DNA from: Acetobacteraceae bacterium
GTDB taxonomy: Bacteria > Pseudomonadota > Alphaproteobacteria > Acetobacterales > Acetobacteraceae
Assembly (NCBI GenBank): GCA_030039695.1
Contig: JASHVB010000220.1
Span: 1-8,415 of the forward strand
Direction: 5' to 3'
DNA: 8,415 nt
This document shows, one piece after another, positions 1 through 5,891 of this stretch (position 1 is its first letter; every line of letters begins with the position of its first letter). The notes beneath the pieces are model-generated. The model was not told the DNA's origin. It was given only the letters and a program-made list of their open reading frames with translations, and ran no database searches. Both the position numbers and the translations under genes were made by a program.

Positions 1-764
1 AAGTCCCGGACGCGGGCGGCACCAACGCCGACGAACATTTCGACGAACTCGGCGCCATTGGTGGAAAAGAACGGCACCCCAGCCTCGCCGGCGATGGCAC
101 GGGCGAGCAGTGTCTTGCCGGTGCCGGGCGGGCCGACAAGCAGGATGCCGCGCGGGATATGCGCCCACAGGCGACCGAACTCCTCGGGACGTTTCAGGAA
201 ATCGACGATTTCGTGGAGCTCAGCCTTCGCTTCATCGACGCCGGCTACATCGTCAAACGTGGTTTGGATGCCAGTCTCGGCGTTGATCAACTTGGCGCGG
301 CTACGCCCGACCGAGAACAAGCCGCCGCCCAGTCCGCCGAGGCCGCCGCGCCCGCCGCCCCCCATCATGGCGCGCGACGCCCACAGCCAAATGCCAACGA
401 AGAGCAGCGGTGGGATGACCCAGGAGAGCAGCGTGCCCAGCGCGTCATTCGACGGCGCGGCGCTGTACTCGACCCCATGCTTCGCCAGCGAGCCCGCTAG
501 ATCGGCTGGTACCTGCAGCGTGCTGAAGTTAATGTTGCCGTCGGGCAGCTTCTCCTTCAGCGTGCCACGGATCACGTTCCCCGAGACGGTGACCTGCTTG
601 ACCTTGCCCGCGTCTAGGAGCTGCTGGAACTGGCTGTACGGGATCTCGGCGGAGCCGGCGCCGCCGCCGCCACTGCTGCCGAACACACCGAGTAAGGTGA
701 CCACCGCCAGGCCGATGAAAATCAGCCATACGCTGGGCGGCAGTCGCGGTTTTTGCGTCGGCAC
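1..764 (-). CDS. ftsH: FtsH-type ATP-dependent zinc metalloprotease, N-terminal part (runs off left edge)
   Basis: Membrane-anchored AAA+ protease that unfolds and degrades membrane and some soluble proteins as a hexamer. The 254 visible residues show a first membrane segment (about 12-28), a periplasmic domain (about 30-108), a second membrane segment (about 109-128), a Gly-rich linker (135-148, [14 protein letters not shown]), [14 protein letters not shown] at 170-183, Walker A GPPGTGKT at 211-218 and the pore-loop motif FVEMFVGVG near 233-241. The zinc-protease half lies outside the window. The start is GTG: two GTG codons stand in tandem (767 and 764), and I chose 764 because it lies 6 nt from a perfect AGGAGG. 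The wording [18 protein letters not shown] and a Trp at 200 where a Gly is usual suggest a second FtsH paralogue rather than the canonical housekeeping copy; this is inference. It is divergent from the NagA-like gene with 75 bp between. Confidence 0.94.
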   Translation of the reverse strand, partial: MPTQKPRLPPSVWLIFIGLAVVTLLGVFGSSGGGGAGSAEIPYSQFQQLLDAGKVKQVTVSGNVIRGTLKEKLPDGNINFSTLQVPADLAGSLAKHGVEYSAAPSNDALGTLLSWVIPPLLFVGIWLWASRAMMGGGGRGGLGGLGGGLFSVGRSRAKLINAETGIQTTFDDVAGVDEAKAELHEIVDFLKRPEEFGRLWAHIPRGILLVGPPGTGKTLLARAIAGEAGVPFFSTNGAEFVEMFVGVGAARVRD

Positions 765-770
765 CACGCG

Positions 771-776
771 CCTCCT
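771..776 (-). promoter_or_regulatory. Ribosome binding site of the ftsH-type gene
   Basis: AGGAGG on the minus strand, 6 nt before the GTG at 764 and only 3 nt before the GTG at 767. The spacing decides for 764 as the start. Confidence 0.6.
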
Positions 777-839
777 TCACACTCCGTCGCAAGCATGCGG
801 GCGGAACGGCAGACAATGCAATAATTCCCGGACCAGCCG

Positions 840-1859
840 ATGTACAGCAGCGGACTGACCGACCTGCAAGTGAATGGCTATGCGGGCGTGGACTTCAATG
901 ACGCGAACGTGGATGCGGTCGCGCTGGAGCATGCGCTTGCGGCCATGCTGCACGCAGGAGTGACCACGTGTCTGCCTACCATCATCACCGCAACCGAAGA
1001 CGAACTGGCGGCCCGCCTTCAAGCACTAGACCAGGCGGTCGCGAAGAGCGGACTGGCGCCAGCAATGGTGCCGGGATTCCATCTGGAGGGCCCGTTCCTC
1101 AATCCGGGCCACGGTTATGCCGGCTGCCATCCCTGGGCGGCGATGCGCCCGCCCGATCCGGCGCTGCTGGAGCGACTGACGGCCCACCTGACCCGTCCGA
1201 TTCTGCTGCTGACCGTGGCGCCGGAACAGGAAGGCGCGGCTGCCACCATCGCCTGGGCGCGGGCACGCGGCATGCTGGTCGCCATCGGCCACAGCGCCGC
1301 GGACGATGAGTCAGTGGCACAGGCGGCGGCGGCGGGAGCTGTGCTTAGCACCCACCTGGGCAACGGACTGCCGCAGATGTTGCCAAAGTTCCGCAACCCG
1401 CTGATTGCGCAACTTGCAGAGGACCGCCTGTTCGCCAGCTTCATCGCCGACGGCGTCCATATACCTATTCGTGCCCTGAAGGTGCTGCTGCGCGCCAAGG
1501 GTCTGGAGCGGAGCTTGCTGGTGACCGACGCCACCGCGGCCGCCCGGGCGCCGCCCGGCCTCTACCGCTTCGCTGGCATGGCGATCGAGCATGCTGAAGA
1601 TGGCTCGGTGCGGGTCCCTGGCCAAGCCGCGCTGGCTGGTTCGGCGCTATGCCTGGACCAGGCGGTGCGCAATCTCGTGGCCTGGGGCATCGCGGACGCC
1701 GCTGCGGCCATGCGGCTGGCCGCGGACAACCCAGCCGCACTGCTGGCCCCTGGCCTCGCCGCGCACGGGTTGCGCCGGCCGGAGGCGGTGGTAGCCTGGT
1801 CGCGCGACCTGCGGCCGACTCGGGTTCGTCTTGACGAGAGAGAAATTCGCTTGCGCTGA
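840..1859 (+). CDS. nagA: NagA-like amidohydrolase (N-acetylglucosamine-6-phosphate deacetylase family)
   Basis: 339 aa. Family members remove acetate from GlcNAc-6-phosphate in the cytoplasm, feeding amino sugars into glycolysis or wall recycling. Visible motifs are [13 protein letters not shown] (8-20), [12 protein letters not shown] (79-90, metal ligand Glu83), IGHSAA (149-154, His151), STHLGNG (170-176, His172), DGVHIP (204-209) and LLVTDA (226-231, catalytic Asp230). The start is fixed by an in-frame stop at 822-824. No strong ribosome site is visible. The protein begins almost at the DLQVNGY strand, so it lacks the roughly 45-50 residue N-terminal beta segment of classic NagA. It also has HLGNG where classic NagA has HLFNAM. 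The catalytic set is intact, so it should be an active deacetylase or related amidohydrolase, but the exact substrate is less certain than the family. It has no nagB or PTS neighbour in the window. Confidence 0.85.
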   Translation: MYSSGLTDLQVNGYAGVDFNDANVDAVALEHALAAMLHAGVTTCLPTIITATEDELAARLQALDQAVAKSGLAPAMVPGFHLEGPFLNPGHGYAGCHPWAAMRPPDPALLERLTAHLTRPILLLTVAPEQEGAAATIAWARARGMLVAIGHSAADDESVAQAAAAGAVLSTHLGNGLPQMLPKFRNPLIAQLAEDRLFASFIADGVHIPIRALKVLLRAKGLERSLLVTDATAAARAPPGLYRFAGMAIEHAEDGSVRVPGQAALAGSALCLDQAVRNLVAWGIADAAAAMRLAADNPAALLAPGLAAHGLRRPEAVVAWSRDLRPTRVRLDEREIRLR

Positions 1860-2345
1860 GCCTGCCGACGTCTGCCGGAACCTGAAATACGTCTTCGGCG
1901 CCATCTGGATGTGCCGGCCGACCACAGAGCTTCTACGACTGGCGCCCCCCCATGTGGGGGCTCGCTGGCGCACCACGTTGGCATATTCCATGTGCCCGGC
2001 CAAAAGGTGGGGGATCGGGCTCGATAGGGAGATCCGCCGGCACAATCGTGCCGCGTCCGCTCGCGCGCCATATCAGTGCGATCGAGGGCAACTCGATTGA
2101 CTCGGCCACTCCTGCCAAGATGCGCGCCGCGGCCGGTTTCGGGAGAGCATGCGCCGTACTCGATTCGAACCACAGCCGCGCATTTGCAGCGCATCACCCT
2201 GAGCGACATTCCGACCTGGTTACACCCGATTCCTGCATCGTCGCTTTCGACGGGATGATAGGCCGGCCGCCGGTGCTGCGCGCGCACACATCCACATAGT
2301 GAGCAGACTTGAGGTTTCGTCATTCGCCTGAGCTAACGCGAGCAC

Positions 2346-2635
2346 ATGATCAACGAGATCTTTACCAGCTACATGTTGTACGCATCAGACGTGCCGATCA
2401 GCACGCGCAATGGCCGCATCGAGCGTCACCGGAACGGCGCCTAGACATGGCACGTCACGGTGGTCGGTACCGGCGCAAACACGGTGACCGGCTGACGATT
2501 GAAGCGGGTCACGCGCTATCTTGATTCGCATGACAGCTTCTCCATCGCGCCCGGTAGTGGCATCACCGACATCGACGCCACGCGAGGGATTGTATCCACT
2601 GGGTCCATGGAAGGCTCGCGACGACCACCTTGGAC
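2346..2635 (+). pseudogene. Possible decayed coding remnant, unknown product
   Basis: From the ATG at 2346 one frame reads MINEIFTSYMLYASD and continues to a TAG at 2442-2444. It then continues in the same frame with WHVTVVGTGANTVTG to a TGA at 2493-2495. A neighbouring frame continues with YLDSHDSFSIAPGSGITDID. The pieces look protein-like, with balanced non-Arg-rich composition, and are separated by one stop and one frameshift. I do not recognise the family. It may be chance. Confidence 0.22.
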
Positions 2636-2853
2636 GAAGCGCCGTGAGGGTATTAGACGGGTGAATCTGCATATCTCATTGCGACATCCGTCAGGGCCAA
2701 CGCAAGCCCGACCATCAGTGGCCTACTCTGCACGGAATGCTTCCGTTGCTTCCGATTCTCGTAATGGCAACAAGTGAATTTTGCGAGATGTCACCTGCCA
2801 TTTTTGCGTCACACCTCTCACGTTCCGGCGACTTTTGGCGTTTCCGGGTCGCA

Positions 2854-2884
2854 CTGCGCTACGCAGCCCGAGTAAACTCCGGGC
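2854..2884 (+). promoter_or_regulatory. Two abutting hairpins before the 91-aa gene
   Basis: CTGCG/CGCAG (2854-2858 with 2862-2866, loop CTA) is followed directly by GCCCGAGT/ACTCCGGGC (2866-2873 with 2876-2884, one bulged C, loop AA). They share the base at 2866, so they cannot both form in full. They lie about 25-55 nt before the start codon at 2910. They could be a leader structure or an operator; no regulator is visible. Confidence 0.3.
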
Positions 2885-2909
2885 ATCATACTAATACCTG
2901 GAGATTCGC

Positions 2910-3185
2910 ATGACGGAGATCGAAGATCTCTCCGCACGTTTGCTCGCGCTCGAAACCGTGGTGCGGCAGTTGCTGACCCATTTGGCGATCCGCACTGAAG
3001 ATCCGCCGCGTTGGGTGGAGACGCGCCGCACTCTCGCCATGCACGCCGTGCACGGCGATCCATCATTTGCCGGAGATCCGGACGCCCGTGCCTGGATGGA
3101 GCACGCCATCGACGGCTTCTTCGGCCAGGTCCAGGCCGTGGTCGAGGCCTATGGCGCCGGAACACCCCGCCCCGCGATGCGTTGA
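2910..3185 (+). CDS. Conserved-looking hypothetical protein, 91 aa
   Basis: I do not recognise a characterised family. The first 25 residues (MTEIEDLSARLLALETVVRQ and on) have heptad-like Leu/Val spacing and probably form a helix or short coiled coil. A charged middle (DPPRWVETRRTLAM) and a second amphipathic helix (about 60-82) follow. There is no signal peptide or membrane segment, so it is probably cytoplasmic. GGAG stands 8 nt before the ATG, and codons favour G/C at the third position. The next gene begins 38 nt after the stop on the same strand, so co-transcription is possible. Confidence 0.7.
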   Translation: MTEIEDLSARLLALETVVRQLLTHLAIRTEDPPRWVETRRTLAMHAVHGDPSFAGDPDARAWMEHAIDGFFGQVQAVVEAYGAGTPRPAMR

Positions 3186-3223
3186 GAATCCTGAGGCCAT
3201 TGCCGGCCCAGGGAGAATGCATC

Positions 3224-3556
3224 ATGCATCGCAGCATCGCCGCGCTGCTCGTTCTGGCCGCCGCTACCGCACCGTTTGCCGCGTCGGCCCAAAACCCGCA
3301 GTCCGCGCCGCCCGGCGCAAGAGCGCCGATGGCGCCGCCGAATTCACCGTCGCCACCGCCAGAGAAGGTCGCGCCGCACGCTCGGGCTGATAACCGCACA
3401 CTCAGCGATCGGCTTTCACGGCAGCACGGCACGCTACGTCCAACGGATGTCGATCCCGGGATCAATGTGACACCGCCAGCGAACCGACACGGCACGATGC
3501 CGGTCATTCCGCCATCCGGTTCGCGTGGTGGCAATGAACAAGTCGTGCCGAAATAG
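3224..3556 (+). CDS. Small secreted Pro-rich hypothetical protein, 110 aa
   Basis: A clear Sec signal peptide (1-22, hydrophobic core AALLVLAAATAPFAA, likely cleavage after ASA before QNPQ) points to export to the periplasm or outside. The mature part is rich in Pro, Ala and Gly: SPSPPPEKV at 41-49, then a more ordered stretch DRLSRQHGTLRPTDVDPGIN (62-81), then PVIPPSGSRGGNEQVVPK. It has no Cys and no catalytic motif. Its tail resembles small secreted proteins I associate with Acetobacteraceae/Rhodospirillales genomes, of unknown function; this is recall, not a search. The start at 3224 is supported by GGGAGA 7 nt upstream and by the signal peptide beginning exactly there. The same frame is open further upstream to 3011, but that part is antisense-like and overlaps the 91-aa gene. 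Confidence 0.75.
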   Translation: MHRSIAALLVLAAATAPFAASAQNPQSAPPGARAPMAPPNSPSPPPEKVAPHARADNRTLSDRLSRQHGTLRPTDVDPGINVTPPANRHGTMPVIPPSGSRGGNEQVVPK

Positions 3557-3640
3557 CCAGGCGGCCGGGTCGCCCGGGTCGATTTGACCAAAATATTGGC
3601 CTGTGCCCTTCATGCGCCGCTCCGAAGGGGAACGCGGCCA

Positions 3641-3877
3641 ATGTCCGACACCATCACGCCCCTTACGCTGGATTTTCTCGCTTGGCTGTCGGCCGGCCCA
3701 CAGCCTTACGCCGACGTGATGGATGCGTGGCGTACGTCCTGCCCGCGCCTCACGATCTGGGAGGACGCGGTCGATGCGGGCCTCGTGGCGCACAAGCACA
3801 TCGCGGGCCAGCCGGCGCTGATCGAACTCACGCCGCACGGCGCCGCCTTGCTCGCCGCTCACCGGCGGCTCAGATAG
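3641..3877 (+). CDS. Small winged-helix-like hypothetical protein, 78 aa
   Basis: Begins MSDTITPLTLDFLAWLSAG and continues with YADVMDAWRTSCPRLTIWED (26-45) and DAGLV, then ends ELTPHGAALLAAHRRLR. The helix-turn-helix-wing order and the 'LTPHG' C-terminal strand resemble small winged-helix domains, and WRTSCPRLTIWEDA is a conserved-looking core that I recall from uncharacterised proteobacterial proteins. It may bind DNA or be a degenerate wHTH; the function is unknown. The ATG at 3641 is preferred to the upstream in-frame TTG at 3584 because GAAGGGGA lies about 9 nt before it. The stop overlaps the end of a possible minus-strand remnant. Confidence 0.75.
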   Translation: MSDTITPLTLDFLAWLSAGPQPYADVMDAWRTSCPRLTIWEDAVDAGLVAHKHIAGQPALIELTPHGAALLAAHRRLR

Positions 3878-4114
3878 CCGCCGCGGTCAGCCCGCGGCCT
3901 CCTCCGGACAAACGCACGATCCGGATCGCCGGCGCGTACAGCCAGTCTTCCGGGACGGTCAGCGGGATGCGCCACTGACCCGCAGCGCTTGGACCAAATG
4001 CGTTGCAGGGGGAGTTGCTATGTCTGCCTGCCGCAGCGGCGAACGCGCAAAGTCGCGCGCGTTCATCCCGGTGCCGTGAATGTCCAGCAGTACCACCGTT
4101 CCGCGCGGCCAGCG
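3870..4114 (-). pseudogene. Possible frameshifted C-terminal gene remnant, unknown family
   Basis: On the minus strand one frame reads GTVVLLDIHGTGMNARDFAR (from about 4110) and on to about 3980, where it would stop (TGA 3959-3961). The next frame then continues with GQWRIPLTVPEDWLYAPAIR and IVRLSGGGRGLTAAAI to a TGA at 3870-3872. Together they would form one 80-residue tail split by a single frameshift near 3980. Codons favour G/C at the third position in both parts. Upstream the frame is closed by a TAA at 4115-4117. I do not recognise the family, and no intact start is visible. Confidence 0.33.
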
Positions 4115-4142
4115 TTACCTTCTCGCCATTTTGACCGTTCGC

Positions 4143-4338
4143 GCGCTGCGCACGGAGTGGATCAACGCGCCAGAGGCGGAGGCGCAGAAGAAGATCGCAA
4201 TGGAACTACAGCGGCAGGCGCTGATGGATCTGCCGTATGTGCCACTGGGCACAGATGTTCCAGCCAACGTCGTTTCACGATGACATCAGCGGCGCGCTGA
4301 ACGGGTTTGCGATCTTCTGGAATGTAAAGCGTATGTAA
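4143..4338 (+). pseudogene. C-terminal remnant of an ABC-transporter substrate-binding protein (peptide/nickel type), frameshifted
   Basis: Solute-binding proteins of peptide-type ABC transporters (SBP family 5) capture ligands in the periplasm and are about 500-540 aa. Only about the last 65 residues are here. ALRTEWINAPEAEAQKKIAM and ELQRQALMDLPYVPLG match the family's typical C-terminal helix and 'PYIPLG' turn. The frame then breaks: reading on from GGC at 4248-4250 gives a premature TGA. Skipping the A at 4251 restores QMFQPTSFHDDISGALNGFA and IFWNVKRM to a TAA at 4336-4338, the expected family ending. So this is a +1 insertion in a fragment that has also lost its first nine-tenths. It converges on the oxidase operon and may be what is left of a transporter that once served it. 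Confidence 0.77.
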
Positions 4339-4343
4339 CCAAG

Positions 4344-4368
4344 AAAACCTCTCTTGCTTCGCGGAAGC
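4344..4368 (-). terminator. Weak hairpin at the end of the oxidase operon
   Basis: On the minus strand GCTTC-CGC-GAAGC (4368-4356) forms a 5-bp stem just after the stop of the DUF336 gene. A short TTTT (4347-4344) follows, but 8 nt beyond the stem, so it is a poor intrinsic terminator. Confidence 0.28.
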
Positions 4369-4372
4369 GGTC

Positions 4373-4852
4373 TCATAACCTGATGTCCGCCTCCGCGGTC
4401 ACCGCCCGCCCTTCCGCGCCCAACGCATCCCGCAGCGCCGCCAGTGCGGCCAGACCACACGCTGTATCCTGCTCCCCGTTCCCGCCGCTGAGCCCGACGC
4501 CGCCGACCACTTCACCGTCAACGACGACCGGAAATCCCCCAACGAACGCGGCGAACTTCCCCTCGAAGCTCCACTGAATTCCGAACGCCTCGTTGCCCGG
4601 CAATGCCGGGCCACCAGGTGGCTGATTGAACAGATGGGTCGAGCGTCGATGCGCGGCCGCAGTAAATGCCTTGTTCCACGCGATCTGCGGTCCGGTGATG
4701 CGCGCGCTGTCCATGCGCTCCAGCACGATTGGATAACCGCCCGCGTCAGTGACACAAACCGTTTCGGCCACCCCGAGCTCCGCGGCCTTGTCCAGCGCAG
4801 CTCGCGCCATGGCACGTGCTTCCGTCAGGTCCAATCGATGAAGCGTTTTCAT
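4373..4852 (-). CDS. GlcG/HbpS family (DUF336) protein
   Basis: 159 aa. Members of this family include HbpS, a haem-binding sensor-linked protein, GlcG of the glycolate operon, and PduO C-terminal domains that bind haem or cobalamin. Visible motifs: helix DLTEARAMARAALDKAAELG (8-27), VTDAGGYPIVLERMD (34-48), NKAFTAAAHRRST (60-72), GGFPVVVDGEVVGGVGLSGG (105-124) and NGEQD (125-129). The length is typical of the single-domain form, and there is no signal peptide. It is the last gene of the five-gene operon and starts 4 nt after the second ferredoxin stop, with only a weak GTGAGAG before the ATG, so it is probably translated by coupling. A role in binding a cofactor or small ligand for the oxidase pathway is inference; the family name alone does not fix its ligand. 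Confidence 0.9.
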   Translation of the reverse strand: MKTLHRLDLTEARAMARAALDKAAELGVAETVCVTDAGGYPIVLERMDSARITGPQIAWNKAFTAAAHRRSTHLFNQPPGGPALPGNEAFGIQWSFEGKFAAFVGGFPVVVDGEVVGGVGLSGGNGEQDTACGLAALAALRDALGAEGRAVTAEADIRL

Positions 4853-4856
4853 GCTC

Positions 4857-5192
4857 TCACGCTTTTGCCGCCGTCGCCACCGCGTCCCTCGGCACCCAGG
4901 ACACGCTGATATTCCCAGTAATGAAAGTTTGGCATGCCATGCGATACCCGCTCGCAAGATCGGTATCCGTCAGATGCCGCCGTTCCTTTGGTTTCACTGA
5001 ATCCGTATTCTCCAGCCCTGCATCGATATGGCACCGACACGTCCCGCAAATCCCGCCCCCACACTTAAACGGAATCCCACCCTGCTCCCGTAACGAGATC
5101 CGCAGCAGATTACTGTTCTCGGGCGCCTCCACTGCCTTCATGCCGTTGGTGACGAACAACACAGTCACCATACGCGGCGCCGCCTCGCTCAT
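4857..5192 (-). CDS. [2Fe-2S] ferredoxin, plant type (second of the operon)
   Basis: 111 aa electron carrier. The cluster loop is CGGGICGTCRC, giving ligands Cys44, Cys49, Cys52 (C-x4-C-x2-C) and a distal Cys87 in SGYRMACQ, the classic [2Fe-2S] beta-grasp arrangement. An extra Cys54 stands two residues after the third ligand. The start overlaps the stop of the 101-aa gene (ATGA, 5189-5192), with GAGG 4 nt upstream. It presumably shuttles single electrons from a reductase encoded elsewhere, since none lies in the window, to the diiron oxidase of the operon. The C-terminal tail after residue 100 is Ala-rich. It is clearly different in sequence from the other ferredoxin, so the two are not a recent duplicate. 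Confidence 0.93.
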   Translation of the reverse strand: MSEAAPRMVTVLFVTNGMKAVEAPENSNLLRISLREQGGIPFKCGGGICGTCRCHIDAGLENTDSVKPKERRHLTDTDLASGYRMACQTFITGNISVSWVPRDAVATAAKA

Positions 5193-5494
5193 GCCACCTC
5201 ACACAGGGAGATGTCGGAAGAGCCGAACCCGAGAAGCGAACGGATCCGCTCCCGCGCCGCGTCAATTGTCGCAAACTTCACCAGACATTTCGAGCAAGCA
5301 TGGGTGACACACTGCGGCAGCCCCTCGTCAACCACGCGAACCTTCAGATCGCGCGACGACGTGGCGCTGACAAAGCGTCCTGTCGACCGGCTGCAGAACG
5401 TGTATCCATATGCCCCACACATGTCCATCCGGTCGCCAGGTTGGGTGCGGTAGATACCGCGCGGGCTTGTCAGAATCACAAACGCCGGCCTCAT
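5189..5494 (-). CDS. 101-aa Cys-containing protein of unknown family
   Basis: I do not recognise it. It has seven potential metal or redox residues in a short chain: Cys26 and Cys34 (DMCGAYGYTFCSR), Cys62, His65, Cys67 and Cys70 (QCVTHACSKC) and Cys98 near the end. The C-x4-C-x2-C spacing of 62/67/70 is the same as a [2Fe-2S] loop, although the flanking Gly residues of ferredoxins are absent. The end of the chain is a helix (AARERIRSLLGFG). There is no signal peptide. Four-base ATGA overlaps with both neighbouring ferredoxin genes show tight translational coupling and argue that the protein is real and works with them. It could be a small metal or cluster adaptor, or a structural partner of the oxidase; both are inference. 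Confidence 0.8.
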   Translation of the reverse strand: MRPAFVILTSPRGIYRTQPGDRMDMCGAYGYTFCSRSTGRFVSATSSRDLKVRVVDEGLPQCVTHACSKCLVKFATIDAARERIRSLLGFGSSDISLCEVA

Positions 5495-5886
5495 TGCGAG
5501 CGCGGCGAAGCAGTCCCCTGCCCGTTTCCTCCCACCGCCGGCTTCGTCTCTGCCGCCACCACTTGCATCTCACGCACCGCCGCCGCATTCAGCGCGTCGT
5601 CCTGCTCCAGCTCGATATCGTCATCGATCCATAACTGACAGATCAGCCGGTAACCCTGCGCGATACGTTCGCCCAGCCGTGTCGTCTCCTTCCAGTTGGG
5701 CTGCGGCAGGTGCTCGGCCCCTTGGATCACGCGGCACGCGCACTTGCCACACTTCCCCATGCCACAGCCAAAGGTCAGGTGCGGGAAGGGAAACCGCCGC
5801 ACGCCTGTGCGCACGACGAGGTTGCTGTGTCCCGCAACCTCGTCGGCAAACACCTCTCCGCCCTTACGGAAGACGACTCGTGGCAT
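5491..5886 (-). CDS. [2Fe-2S] ferredoxin with C-terminal extension (first of the operon)
   Basis: 131 aa. The cluster loop CGMGKCGKCACRV gives Cys41, Cys46, Cys49 (C-x4-C-x2-C) and the distal ligand Cys83 in QGYRLICQ, with an extra Cys51. The fold ends near residue 94 (DDDIELEQD). About 36 further residues, Ala-, Gln- and Gly-rich (DALNAAAVREMQVVAAETK and on), form an unusual tail that is likely flexible. It begins 5 nt after the oxidase stop without a strong ribosome site and ends in an ATGA overlap with the 101-aa gene. The loop is more basic (two Lys) than in the other ferredoxin, which suggests a different partner or potential. It most likely delivers electrons to the diiron oxidase encoded just upstream. 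Confidence 0.91.
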   Translation of the reverse strand: MPRVVFRKGGEVFADEVAGHSNLVVRTGVRRFPFPHLTFGCGMGKCGKCACRVIQGAEHLPQPNWKETTRLGERIAQGYRLICQLWIDDDIELEQDDALNAAAVREMQVVAAETKPAVGGNGQGTASPRSQ

Positions 5887-5891
5887 GATGT

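Larger units (their letters stand above)
1860..2909. other. Coding-poor 1-kb region
   Basis: No open frame here has a good ribosome site, sustained coding character or a family I recognise. The long minus-strand frame over 1562-2323 enters nagA antisense and is Arg-rich, as expected of a shadow. A GC hairpin (GCCCCC at 1944-1949 with GGGGGC at 1956-1961, loop CCATGT) lies 85 nt after nagA but has no T tract. From about 2300 the base composition becomes less GC-rich, and short protein-like stretches appear in shifted frames (see 2346-2635). The region is best read as decayed or acquired DNA. Confidence 0.5.

Noticed and set aside
58..858. Plus-strand open frame of 266 codons
   Set aside because: It is antisense to the ftsH-type gene, has a TTG start with no ribosome site and Pro/Arg/Ser-rich low-complexity text.
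1944..1961. GCCCCC/GGGGGC hairpin after nagA as a terminator
   Set aside because: There is no T tract and it is 85 nt from the stop codon; kept only as a note on the region.
2158..2175. GATTCGAAC, which resembles a tRNA T-loop
   Set aside because: The flanking bases do not form a 5-bp T-stem and no acceptor or anticodon arm is found on either strand.
1562..2323. Minus-strand open frame of 253 codons entering nagA antisense
   Set aside because: Arg-rich text, no family motif, and a clear gene on the opposite strand for a third of its length.
2818..3591. Minus-strand open frame of 257 codons
   Set aside because: It lies antisense to two small genes that have ribosome sites, one with a signal peptide; its own text is Gly/Arg-rich with no motif.
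4020..4110. Ankyrin-like wording (LLD...NARD...SPL) in the minus-strand remnant
   Set aside because: Spacing differs from the ankyrin repeat by insertions and there is no second repeat.
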